From positions 5,166 to 69,165 of the forward strand of contig NZ_BNAO01000002.1 of NCBI RefSeq assembly GCF_014653435.1: a stretch of DNA of 64,000 nt, given 5' to 3'. Origin of the DNA: Alishewanella longhuensis (lineage in GTDB: Bacteria > Pseudomonadota > Gammaproteobacteria > Enterobacterales > Alteromonadaceae). The notes below the pieces were generated by a model that saw only the letters and a list, made by a program, of their open reading frames with translations, made no database searches and had not been told where the DNA came from. Shown one piece after another: positions 18,744 to 30,706 of this stretch; position 1 is the stretch's first letter, and the number at the start of each line of letters is the position of its first letter. The position numbers and the translations under genes were made by a program.

Positions 18744-19658
18744 ATGCTAAGTCAAACCGATTTAAATAGCCTGCAACTGGTGCAGCGCCTGACGCAGGCC
18801 GGCAGCTTTACAGCAGCCGCCGAACAGTTGGGTTGCAGTAAAACTACCATTAGCCTGCAGCTAAAAGCGCTGGAGCAACAACTGGGGGTGGCGCTTTTTC
18901 GCCGCACTACACGTCAGCTAAGCCTGACCCGGGCTGGCGAGCAACTACTGCGCGATTGTCTGCCGCTACTGGACGAACTGCAACATGCTTTACAGCAATT
19001 GCAAAGCAGCGACAAAATATTACAAGGCAAGTTGGTGTTAAGCGCGCCGGAAGATTACACCAACCGCATATTGGCGCCCGCTGTAGTCGCCTTTATGACG
19101 CTGCATCCGGCATTAGAGGTAGAATTTCGCAGCAGCGATCAGGTAAAGGATTTAATCAAAGAGGGTATCGATTTAGCTATCCGCGCCGGTTGGTTAAAAG
19201 ACTCCAATCAAACCGCGCGCAAGCTTGGCCGCTTTGAACAATGGTTACTCGCCGCTCCGGCTTATCTGGAGAAAGCTGGCACACCGCAGCAGCCACAAGA
19301 TCTGACAGGCCATGCGTTTATTGCCTTTACGCCGTTAAACCAGCCGCAGCAATGGACTTTTAGCCGCACTCACCCGCATACCGGGGCAAAACAGCAAGTA
19401 GAGCAGTATTTGCAAGCACCGCTTAAAACCAGCTCTACTCATACTATTACTGCACTTATGCTGGCCGGCGCTGGCCTTGGCATATTACCCGACTACAGCG
19501 CCCGTGAGTTAGTTAGCAGCGGGCAATTAGTGCGGCTACTGCCAGATTGGGAACTGCCGCAAGCCGGTATTTACGCAGTATACCCACCAGGACGCTTTCG
19601 CCCGGCTCGGGTAACCGCCTTTGTTGATTTTTTACAGCAGTATCAACTGTTGGTTTAG
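18744..19658 (+). CDS. LysR-family transcriptional regulator
   Basis: 304 residues with an N-terminal winged helix (about 5-64; SFTAAAEQLGCSKTTISLQLKALEQQLGVALFRR) and a substrate-binding domain (about 90-300) of the CrgA/DsdC-like group that includes many regulators of reductases. Divergent from the NAD(P)-binding protein across 117 bp, which it probably controls. The effector is unknown. Confidence 0.87.
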   Translation: MLSQTDLNSLQLVQRLTQAGSFTAAAEQLGCSKTTISLQLKALEQQLGVALFRRTTRQLSLTRAGEQLLRDCLPLLDELQHALQQLQSSDKILQGKLVLSAPEDYTNRILAPAVVAFMTLHPALEVEFRSSDQVKDLIKEGIDLAIRAGWLKDSNQTARKLGRFEQWLLAAPAYLEKAGTPQQPQDLTGHAFIAFTPLNQPQQWTFSRTHPHTGAKQQVEQYLQAPLKTSSTHTITALMLAGAGLGILPDYSARELVSSGQLVRLLPDWELPQAGIYAVYPPGRFRPARVTAFVDFLQQYQLLV

Positions 19659-19806
19659 TGAATTGATTGTGATCTTTAGAACAAAGTACCTTGCTAGAAG
19701 TCTGGATTGTGCCAAGATCAGTCATTTATCCTGCGGATGGCTAGTTTGTTAGCATCATTTTTGCTTCAGCGGTTACACCGCTTAGCAAAGCTTTCGCCTT
19801 TGGCGA

Positions 19807-19840
19807 GATACTTTCTTTTGCTTTGCCAAAAGAAAGTATC
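19807..19840. repeat. Hairpin element with 14-bp arms, probable dispersed repeat
   Basis: Arms 19807-19820 (GATACTTTCTTTTG) and 19827-19840 pair perfectly around a CTTTGC loop. Sequence of this kind (ACTTTCTTTTG...CAAAAGAAAGT) is widely dispersed between genes of gammaproteobacteria. It occupies the 224-bp gap between the LysR gene and the toxin-antitoxin pair, which otherwise holds nothing recognisable. It could also serve as a terminator for either side. Confidence 0.55.
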
Positions 19841-19882
19841 CAAAGAAAACGCAACCCTTTGTAAGGTATGCTCTACGTGATG

Positions 19883-20167
19883 TTAAGTTCGCTTTTTGAG
19901 AGACGAATAAACCTTGCCCTTTTCCCGCTTGCCTACGGCAAGCACATACACGAACAGCTCATCGTCAACAACTTCATAGGCTAATCGATATCCAGCAGAG
20001 CGAAGTTTAATTTTGTACACGGATTCAAAGCCGCTTAACTTATCAGCAGGCACTCTCGGATCATCCAATCGCTCTGCCAGCTTTTTCTTGAATTGGCTTT
20101 TGATCGGCGCAGCAAGCTTTTCCCATTCCTTAAGCGCAGCCGGAAGAAATCGCAGCTTATAAGTCAT
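19883..20167 (-). CDS. relE: RelE-family mRNA interferase toxin
   Basis: 94-residue ribosome-dependent mRNA endonuclease toxin. It aligns throughout with E. coli RelE, and the catalytic residues fall at identical positions: Lys52 and Lys54 (YKIKLRS), Arg61, Arg81 and Tyr87 (GKREKGKVYSSL). It follows the antitoxin with an 11-bp overlap (20157-20167), giving translational coupling. No truncation is seen, so it should be active and held by its antitoxin. Confidence 0.93.
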   Translation of the reverse strand: MTYKLRFLPAALKEWEKLAAPIKSQFKKKLAERLDDPRVPADKLSGFESVYKIKLRSAGYRLAYEVVDDELFVYVLAVGKREKGKVYSSLKKRT

Positions 20168-20408
20168 CCAAAGACACCGTTACAGCGTGATCCTTGTCGC
20201 CACGACGCTCCTCAACCAGCAGCGCCAATTCATAGTCTTCGAGCATACCCATCATAGCCTCGTAGGTCTCCGCTGGAATCAGGTAGGCTACAGGTTTATT
20301 GTGATTTAACACTGCTATAGGTGAACCACTTGCCTGAGAAAGCAAAGCTGAAGGATTTTTCTTTAACTCTGAAATACTTACAGAGAAGTCCGCTAATACC
20401 TGACGCAT
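20157..20408 (-). CDS. Phd/YefM-type antitoxin partnering RelE
   Basis: 83 residues. The N-terminal half is a Phd/YefM DNA-binding fold (FSVSISELKKNPSALLSQASGSPIAVLNHNKPVAYLIP). The C-terminal segment, ending VTVSLDDL, resembles the toxin-wrapping tail of RelB (VRVTLDEL) rather than that of YefM. It should neutralise RelE and autoregulate the operon. The promoter region shows a direct repeat of TTAGCTC at 20421-20427 and 20445-20451, which is a candidate binding site. First gene of the pair. Confidence 0.92.
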   Translation of the reverse strand: MRQVLADFSVSISELKKNPSALLSQASGSPIAVLNHNKPVAYLIPAETYEAMMGMLEDYELALLVEERRGDKDHAVTVSLDDL

Positions 20409-20692
20409 AAAAACCTCTATTTAGCTCTAAATTATGGTCATATATTAGCTCAATTTTCTATTAGGTACTACGAGCTTTTAGGCATAACAGTTATTAGTTG
20501 CCTTGAAATTCTGCTTTTCGCTCATAGTGACAGGACAGACGCTAAAAGTCTTCGTGTCATTGACTATCTTTCAATGCTTGTCAGTCAGCAAAAAGCCAAT
20601 TGTGGTTATCGACCTAAATTTTCCAAAATGGATAAATCCGTGTTTAAATAGCGATAGGTCTGCCGATTAAGCCTTATCCCTGTTGTTGAGCT
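20409..20692. other. Intergenic region, toxin-antitoxin promoter side
   Basis: 284 bp between the divergent antitoxin and GNAT genes. It holds the TTAGCTC direct repeats (20421, 20445), presumably within the antitoxin promoter. No other RNA or small gene was recognised. Confidence 0.35.
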
Positions 20693-21142
20693 ATGACTAT
20701 AAAAATTGAAACTGGTACCCCTGCCGATATTGTCGCTATCAGCAAGCAAATTCCGGAGTTTGCGCAGGCAACGACTCTTGAGCGATTGCACAGTAAGTTG
20801 GATGGCGTTGTTAGTTTAATCTTAGTAGCAAAGCTTGATGGCGTTATTGTTGGCTATAAAGTCGGCTATCAATTAACAGCAGAGATATTTTATAGTTGGC
20901 TAGGTGGTGTCATACCGGAATATAGAAAACAGGGTATTGCAACGCTGCTGCTTAGCTATCAAGAGCAATGGGTTTTAAACGCTGGCTATACACAGATTAA
21001 GGTTAAATCCATGAATCGCTTCCCCGGCATGCTAAAGCTCCTTATAGCAAACAGCTATGAAATTGTCGGTTTAGAAGACAGTGTTTCTGGTAGCGAGGGC
21101 AAAATTGTATTTTTCAAAACGCTTAGCAGGTGCATTTTTTAA
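20693..21142 (+). CDS. GNAT family N-acetyltransferase
   Basis: 149-residue acetyl-CoA-dependent acetyltransferase. The acetyl-CoA pyrophosphate-binding motif A is GGVIPEYRKQGIATLLLSYQ near residues 77-96. The acceptor cannot be inferred. It is a single gene, more AT-rich than its surroundings and located next to a toxin-antitoxin pair, which suggests an acquired segment. Confidence 0.85.
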   Translation: MTIKIETGTPADIVAISKQIPEFAQATTLERLHSKLDGVVSLILVAKLDGVIVGYKVGYQLTAEIFYSWLGGVIPEYRKQGIATLLLSYQEQWVLNAGYTQIKVKSMNRFPGMLKLLIANSYEIVGLEDSVSGSEGKIVFFKTLSRCIF

Positions 21143-21315
21143 ACTTGAGAGAAAGGCCCGCTGATTGGCGAACACGGGCTCCTGTACCTATACAGTGATA
21201 ACGCCCCTAGCGCTAAAAAAAAAGCGGCCTCTTACCTTCATTACGGTTGCAGTGAACGCGCTGGCGTTACTCTTGGTAACGGAATCTGTCACTTTGTGCG
21301 GAAACAGGTAAATAA

Positions 21316-21732
21316 ATGAAACAGAATATTGTTTATATCGCGCTGGTCGTTAAAGACTACGACGAGGCGATAGATTTTTATGTGAATAAGCTACAATTTG
21401 ACCTGCTCGAAGATAGCGCACAACCAGAACAAGGCAAGCGCTGGGTAGTAATAGCGCCGCCCAATTCCCATGGCGTTGCCCTGCTACTAGCGAAAGCCAC
21501 CAAGCCAGAGCAAGCTGCTGTTGTTGGTAACCAGACGGGTGGACGGGTATTTTTGTTTCTAAATACCGACGACTTTTGGCGTGACTATGCCCGTATGCAA
21601 ACGCTTGGGGTTAAGTTTGTGCGCGAGCCGCAACAGCAAGATTATGGCACTGTTGCCGTGTTTGAAGATTTATATGGTAACCGCTGGGATTTGCTGCAGC
21701 TTAACCCTGAGCATCCTATGGCCAATAGATAG
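21316..21732 (+). CDS. VOC-family (glyoxalase/bleomycin resistance-like) protein
   Basis: 138 residues forming two beta-alpha-beta-beta-beta modules of the vicinal oxygen chelate fold: NIVYIALVVKDYDEAIDFYVNKL at the N-terminus and TVAVFEDLYGNRWDLLQ at the C-terminus. The terminal Glu and its partner positions are compatible with metal binding, but the reaction is unknown. Monocistronic; AGG lies upstream of ATG 21316. Confidence 0.85.
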   Translation: MKQNIVYIALVVKDYDEAIDFYVNKLQFDLLEDSAQPEQGKRWVVIAPPNSHGVALLLAKATKPEQAAVVGNQTGGRVFLFLNTDDFWRDYARMQTLGVKFVREPQQQDYGTVAVFEDLYGNRWDLLQLNPEHPMANR

Positions 21733-21841
21733 CAACCGTTAAGATTCTGCAGCTAGCTGCATGCCGAGGTATTGGCGACAAGAAGTCGCGATAGGAACGC
21801 TTTACACGCACAAGAATATAGCCTAAGAGGTAACAACTGTT

Positions 21842-22180
21842 ATGCAGCAAATAGAATGGCAAGACTTTACCAAGGTTGAATTACGGGTTGGCCGCATTAT
21901 TGCCGCAACGCCCTTTGCCAAAGCACGCAAACCGGCTTATCAACTGCAGGTAGATTTTGGCCCGGAACTGGGGATTAAAAAATCCAGTGCTCAGCTTACC
22001 GCGCTTTATACGCCAGAAGATCTCGTGAACAAATTAGTGGTTGCGGTCGTTAATTTTCCGCCGAAACAAATTGGCCCCTTTATGTCGGAATGTCTGGTTA
22101 CTGGCTTTCATAATGCCAATGGTGAAGTATCGTTATGTATACCGGAGCATGAGGTGCCACTAGGTACCCGATTACTTTGA
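21842..22180 (+). CDS. CsaA-like tRNA-binding domain protein
   Basis: 112-residue stand-alone OB-fold tRNA-binding domain (EMAP-II type) like CsaA/YgjH: TKVELRVGRIIAATPFAKARKPAYQLQVDFG at the start, then KKSSAQLT and VVNFPPKQIGPFMSECLVTG, with the C-terminal PLGTRLL conserved in CsaA. CsaA has been described as a chaperone-like or export-related protein in Bacillus; the role in proteobacteria is uncertain. Downstream of the VOC gene, probably with its own promoter. Confidence 0.9.
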   Translation: MQQIEWQDFTKVELRVGRIIAATPFAKARKPAYQLQVDFGPELGIKKSSAQLTALYTPEDLVNKLVVAVVNFPPKQIGPFMSECLVTGFHNANGEVSLCIPEHEVPLGTRLL

Positions 22181-22204
22181 ATCCTTAGCAGAAACACTCA
22201 GTAC

Positions 22205-23119
22205 TTAAACCGTTATGTTGATATGCCAGGCGGCCTCGTTGCTAGCATTAGTTAGCTCTGCAGCGAGTTTGCCGCTATCAGCAAGCTGCTCACTAATGTT
22301 ATCCAGCTGCTTATCGGTATCCTTATCGCGGTCTTGCTGACGCAATTGTGCTTTTAAAATATTGAAAAGCAATTGCATATCGCCAATGACCTCCTGTAGC
22401 TGCTGCTGATCTTCTCTGCGCTGTTTTTTGGCTTGCGCCTCTTCAGTTTGTTGCTGTAACGCTGCCAGCACTGTCTCTGGCAACCCTTTATCTGAAGACA
22501 TTGTACTGTCGCTTTGATTTGGGTGCTTGTTATCCGCTGCTGTAGCGGCTAACAGCTTATCACTGCTTACGTCTTCGGCAATTTGCTCAGTGAGCCTTGC
22601 GGCATCTTCTGGCGATATCGCCATCGTCTCACCAGGATTTTCCTCTGAAGTAGCGCTAGACATCACATTTGCATCGTTGATGGTTAAAGTAACAGAACTG
22701 CTGGGGGAACTGGCCTCCCAGCCTTCTTTCAGATCTTTAGCAACGGATTTTAACTCGCCCGTTAATTGTTGCAGCTCACGCAATAATGCCTTAGGGGCCA
22801 TGCTACCAAAAAGCGCAACCAAGCGCTTTAGCTGATCAACCCGCTCTTTAATTTCAGCTAATCTTTCACGTGCCTTGGCTTTCTTATCTTCAGCCATTTG
22901 GCGCTGCGCATCCGCTAGCGCAGAACTGCCCCCTTGCTTTGCCAAAGCAGCTAAACTCAAGTTAACCTTGGTCGACTCTGTTTTATCTGTTGCGGTAGTG
23001 TCTGGTTGAGTGTGAGGTAACACAGCTTCTGCCACTTTGGGCTTATTATCCAAATAGCTCTGAGCTCCCCCCTGAGAGACACGCTTATAAACAGGCTGAG
23101 AAGAAATTGAAACCGTCAT
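22205..23119 (-). CDS. Hypothetical coiled-coil protein
   Basis: Not recognised. About 304 residues, highly charged and Gln/Lys/Asp-rich, without signal peptide or membrane segment. It shows two predicted coiled-coil stretches (about 75-140, AEDKKAKARERLAEIKERV and following; about 220-285, EEAQAKKQRREDQQQLQ and following) separated by a Ser/Asp-rich low-complexity linker. ATG 23119 (MTVSISSQP) is preferred over GTG 23134; neither has a strong ribosome binding site. Convergent with the CsaA-like gene and divergent from MATE. A scaffold or secreted-apparatus accessory role is conceivable but unsupported. Confidence 0.65.
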   Translation of the reverse strand: MTVSISSQPVYKRVSQGGAQSYLDNKPKVAEAVLPHTQPDTTATDKTESTKVNLSLAALAKQGGSSALADAQRQMAEDKKAKARERLAEIKERVDQLKRLVALFGSMAPKALLRELQQLTGELKSVAKDLKEGWEASSPSSSVTLTINDANVMSSATSEENPGETMAISPEDAARLTEQIAEDVSSDKLLAATAADNKHPNQSDSTMSSDKGLPETVLAALQQQTEEAQAKKQRREDQQQLQEVIGDMQLLFNILKAQLRQQDRDKDTDKQLDNISEQLADSGKLAAELTNASNEAAWHINITV

Positions 23120-23308
23120 AAGCCAACCGATCACTTTTCACTGTTACTGCTGTTATCGACCTGGCAGTGAGAAGCTTTAGCAACATTTTTAAATACCACA
23201 TTCCTGATAACTCGCCCCGCCATATTAACCAGCATGCTGGCAAACTATGTTAGGATCACTTGCAACTGATGATACTTTTCAACTTATTGCTGGTGATCTT
23301 TTCTTCTG

Positions 23309-24637
23309 ATGCATTTTTCTCTACTGCGCCATCCCAAACAAAAGCAGCTGTTATTAATTGCTCTGCCAATGATCGCCTCTAATCTGACAATTCCACTGCT
23401 GTCATTGGTAGATACCGCCGTGGTCGGGCACTTAGAGCATGCCTGGTATCTGGGCGGAGTGGCCTTGGGCAGCAGTTTAATAAGCCTGTTGTTTTTACTG
23501 CTGGGCTTTTTACGGATGAGCACCACGGGCCTCACTGCGCAGGCGTTTGGCGCCAAAAACAACCAAGGTCTGCGTGATAATTTGCTACAAGCAGCGTTAC
23601 TCGCGCTGGTTTTGGCAGCCATACTGTTACTGCTACATCCGTGGGTAATGTCACTGGTGCAGCAGCTAAGCAGCGCCAGTAGCGAGGTGTTAACTCAGGC
23701 GGCGGTGTATTTTCAGGTGCGCATTTGGAGTGCGCCTGCGGCCTTGTTAAATATGGTGCTACTGGGTTGGTTTTTAGGGCTGCAAAATGCTCGCTATCCC
23801 ATGCTGTTGTTAGTGCTTACTCAAAGCCTGAATATTGTGCTGGATTTACTCTTTGTGTTGGGCTTTGGCTGGAAAGTGGCCGGTGTGGCCGCGGCATCTG
23901 TGATAGCCGATTACAGCACCTTGCTACTGGGGCTTTATTTAGTCAAAAGGCTTTGGCAACAACTGCAACTGCCCGCAATAAGCGTGGCGCAACTAAAGCA
24001 GCTTAGCGGCTATAAACGCCTGTTTGCGCTTAACCGCGATATTTTTATCCGCAGCCTCTGCCTGCAGCTGGTGTTTGTGTTTATTGCCTTTCGCGGTGCG
24101 GGCTTTGGCGATACGGTGGTCGCGGCTAATGCCGTGTTGCTGACCTTTTTAATGTTAGTGTCTTACGCGCTGGATGGCTTTGCTTACGCCGCAGAAGCTA
24201 CCACTGGCAAAGCGGTGGGCGCTAAAAACAACGCAGAAATGCAGGATCTCTTTGGTATTCTGGCGTGCTGGGGGCTGCTACTTGGCAGTGTATTTTCATT
24301 AGGCTATTGGCTGGGCGGCAATAGCCTTATCGCCCTGCTCACCTCGATAACTGCAGTACGCGAGCAAGCGGCCATTTTTTTACCCTGGCTAATTGCCCTA
24401 CCCTTACTGGCCGTCTGGAGCTACTTGCTCGACGGTATTTATATTGGCGCCACTAAAGCGCGCGCCATGCGCAATGCTATGGTGATGGCGTTTAGCGGCT
24501 TTGCCATAAGTTATTGGCTATTTCAACCGCTGGGTAACCATGGGCTCTGGTTAGCGCTCTCAGTGTTTATGTTATTGCGCGGCATCACCTTAGCCATCCC
24601 GCTGTATCGTTACGGAGCAGCTTATTTACTTAAATAA
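23309..24637 (+). CDS. MATE efflux transporter, DinF-like
   Basis: Twelve-helix inner-membrane multidrug/toxin antiporter of 442 residues. The N-terminal repeat has PMIASNLTIPLLSLVDTAVVGHL, and the second half starts near RDIFIRSLCLQLVF; GLTAQAFGAKN and TGKAVGAKNNAEM are the paired family motifs. The closest branch is DinF, but no SOS gene (lexA) is adjacent. Single gene. Confidence 0.9.
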   Translation: MHFSLLRHPKQKQLLLIALPMIASNLTIPLLSLVDTAVVGHLEHAWYLGGVALGSSLISLLFLLLGFLRMSTTGLTAQAFGAKNNQGLRDNLLQAALLALVLAAILLLLHPWVMSLVQQLSSASSEVLTQAAVYFQVRIWSAPAALLNMVLLGWFLGLQNARYPMLLLVLTQSLNIVLDLLFVLGFGWKVAGVAAASVIADYSTLLLGLYLVKRLWQQLQLPAISVAQLKQLSGYKRLFALNRDIFIRSLCLQLVFVFIAFRGAGFGDTVVAANAVLLTFLMLVSYALDGFAYAAEATTGKAVGAKNNAEMQDLFGILACWGLLLGSVFSLGYWLGGNSLIALLTSITAVREQAAIFLPWLIALPLLAVWSYLLDGIYIGATKARAMRNAMVMAFSGFAISYWLFQPLGNHGLWLALSVFMLLRGITLAIPLYRYGAAYLLK

Positions 24638-24651
24638 AGCGCTATTTAAAA

Positions 24652-24681
24652 CACAGCGCCACTTAAATAAGCGGCGCTGTG
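24652..24681. terminator. Hairpin between convergent MATE and czcA genes
   Basis: CACAGCGCC (24652-24660) and GGCGCTGTG (24673-24681) form a 9-bp perfect stem with a 12-nt AT-rich loop in the 55-bp convergent gap. No clear T-run follows. Confidence 0.5.
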
Positions 24682-24692
24682 GCCAACAATAG

Positions 24693-28841
<4,149 letters not shown>

Positions 28842-28845
<4 letters not shown>

Positions 28846-30194
28846 GGCAAAGATCCTGCTGCAGAAGTTGCTGCTGATGAGAAAGGCTGGGGAAAGCTGT
28901 GGTTAGTATTGGCGCTGGCGGCCAGTGGCAGGCCGGTAAGCTGCTCAAGTAATGCCTGATTACTCAGTGCCGTGCTGGCGGCATCCAACAGTTGCAATTG
29001 GGCCTCTTGTAGTGCCTGGCGAGCCGACAACCAATCGGTATAGCTGTAGCGGCCACGTAGGTAGGCATCTTCCGTTTGCGTTAGTGCTTGCTGTAACAGC
29101 GGCAGGATCTCACGCTGTAGATCCCGCACCGCCATCGTACTATAGCGGTGCATTTGCCAGGCTTGATATAAGCGGGCACGCAGTTGCAGCAACTCATCTT
29201 GCTGTGTTATGCGCTGCGCTTCGTTCTCGGCTAAAGCGACCTTTACTGCCACCTGATTACGGCTCTGGCTGAATAACGGCACTGAGACACCGGCAACTAC
29301 AGCAAAATCGCGATTTTCCTGTGAGCGCATCACCCCAAGTTGCCAGCTAACATCGGCAACCGACTGGCTGTGCAACTGCGCTAACTGTGCCTGTTGTAAG
29401 CGCGCTGTCGCGGCAAACACCTCCAGTTGCGGCGTAGTTAGCACGCGCTGGTATAACAGCTGAAAATCAGTGCTGTCGGTTAACTGGAATAAGTCACCAC
29501 TCACCACACTAAAATCGGCATGCTGTGCGCCCCACAGGCTGGCCAGTGCCAGCTTGCCGCTCGCTAACTCTGCCTGCAGTAACCCCTGCTGCAATTGGGC
29601 CTGCCGCACCGCTACTCTGGCCCGTAATAGCTCAGCCTCCGGTGCGCCGCCGCCCTGTACCCGCTGGCCCACCAACTGTAATGCCTGCTCGCTTATCGCA
29701 ACGGCTTCGCTTGCTAACTGCAATTTTTGTTGCAAGGTGAGTACGCTAATAAAACGCTGCGTTAGTTCGCCGAGTAAATCTAAACTGTTAGCTTGCCGCT
29801 GAGCCAGCAGCAAGGCCTGCTCCGCCGAGGCGGTTGCCGTTCGCGTCTGGCGTTTGTTGCCAAGCTCCAGCACCGAAGAAAGTGCGACACTCAGCTCCAG
29901 ACTTTTTACCCCTGACAGCTCACCAGTACCCAGCAAGTTTTCAGCACCAAGCGCCAGCTCATAACCCGGGTTAAGCGCGGCCACTTGCAACTGTTCTGTC
30001 GCGGCTTTTAAGCGCCAATCAAGTACTTGCAATTGCGGGTGCTGCTGTACCAGCCGTTGTGCCGCGCGCTCTAGTGTGAGTGGCGGCAACGATTCTGTCG
30101 CATAGCTTTTACTACCAATGATGCTAAACAGCAGCATCACCGGCACGCATACATATAACGCCACAAGGCGCTTGCCAAATAGAATGGAATACAT
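28842..30194 (-). CDS. czcC: Outer-membrane efflux channel, TolC/CzcC type
   Basis: 450-residue OMF-family channel of the metal-efflux complex. Signal peptide (about 1-31), then two outer-membrane efflux repeats dominated by long amphipathic helices (LTLERAAQRLVQQHPQL in repeat one, SVPLFSQSRNQVAVKVALAENEAQRI in repeat two). ATG 30194 has AGGA 7 nt upstream. Translationally coupled to czcB. Confidence 0.9.
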
Positions 30195-30239
30195 AACAAA
30201 TCCTGTTTATTGAATAATTAAAAGTAATTAAGCAAAAAA

Positions 30240-30632
30240 TCAGGCGATGGGTGGGCGGTAAATATTGGCTTGTGGGGAAGTCGGCGGCTGGTTTAGATAG
30301 CCGGTAAGTTGTAGTTCAGCGCTAATAGTTAGTGCGGTAGTGACATTAAATAAACCCAGATGGCTGGCATGACAATGATTACAATGATCACAGCCATGCT
30401 TGGCATGTTCAGCAGCCACAGCGCTATCGGGCTGGCCGGGTGCTAACTGCTGTGATGCATGTTCGGAAGTGAGTACTTGAACAACCAGGCTATAACTATG
30501 ATGCGGATCTGCGGTATCAGCAGGCACACTGGCCGCAAACGCCTCTACCAAAACGCAGCCAAATTGCACGCACAGTAACCAGGCAATAAGCAGGTTACGT
30601 AACAGCATTGTAGACTGGCGGTATAGGCTCAT
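30240..30632 (-). CDS. CzcI-like small periplasmic Cys/His protein
   Basis: About 130 residues: an N-terminal hydrophobic signal or anchor (LLIAWLLCVQFGCVLVEAFA), then a Cys/His cluster CDHCNHCHASH around residue 85, and a low-complexity tail. It sits 45 nt before czcC on the same strand, the position of CzcI in czcICBA of Cupriavidus, where it affects metal induction. Sequence similarity to CzcI could not be tested here; the call rests on position and metal-binding residues. ATG 30632 is a guess; 30674 upstream and an internal ATG near 30608 are possible. Confidence 0.6.
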   Translation of the reverse strand: MSLYRQSTMLLRNLLIAWLLCVQFGCVLVEAFAASVPADTADPHHSYSLVVQVLTSEHASQQLAPGQPDSAVAAEHAKHGCDHCNHCHASHLGLFNVTTALTISAELQLTGYLNQPPTSPQANIYRPPIA

Positions 30633-30654
30633 TTCATCATCAGTAATGTTTAAT

Positions 30655-30688
30655 CCGGATAGCAGGATATGCAATTCCCGCTATCCGG
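30655..30688. promoter_or_regulatory. Inverted repeat before the metal-efflux operon
   Basis: CCGGATAGC (30655-30663) and GCTATCCGG (30680-30688), perfect 9-bp arms with an inner partial pairing, lie between the metalloprotease 3' end and czcI. They could be the protease terminator or a dyad operator for the efflux operon. No T-run is visible. Confidence 0.45.
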
Positions 30689-30706
30689 TAAAGTTAAAGA
30701 TCAGGC

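Noticed and set aside
19659-21315. Mobile island around the toxin-antitoxin and GNAT genes
   Set aside because: No integrase, transposase, direct-repeat ends or tRNA target seen; base composition of the GNAT gene alone is too weak.
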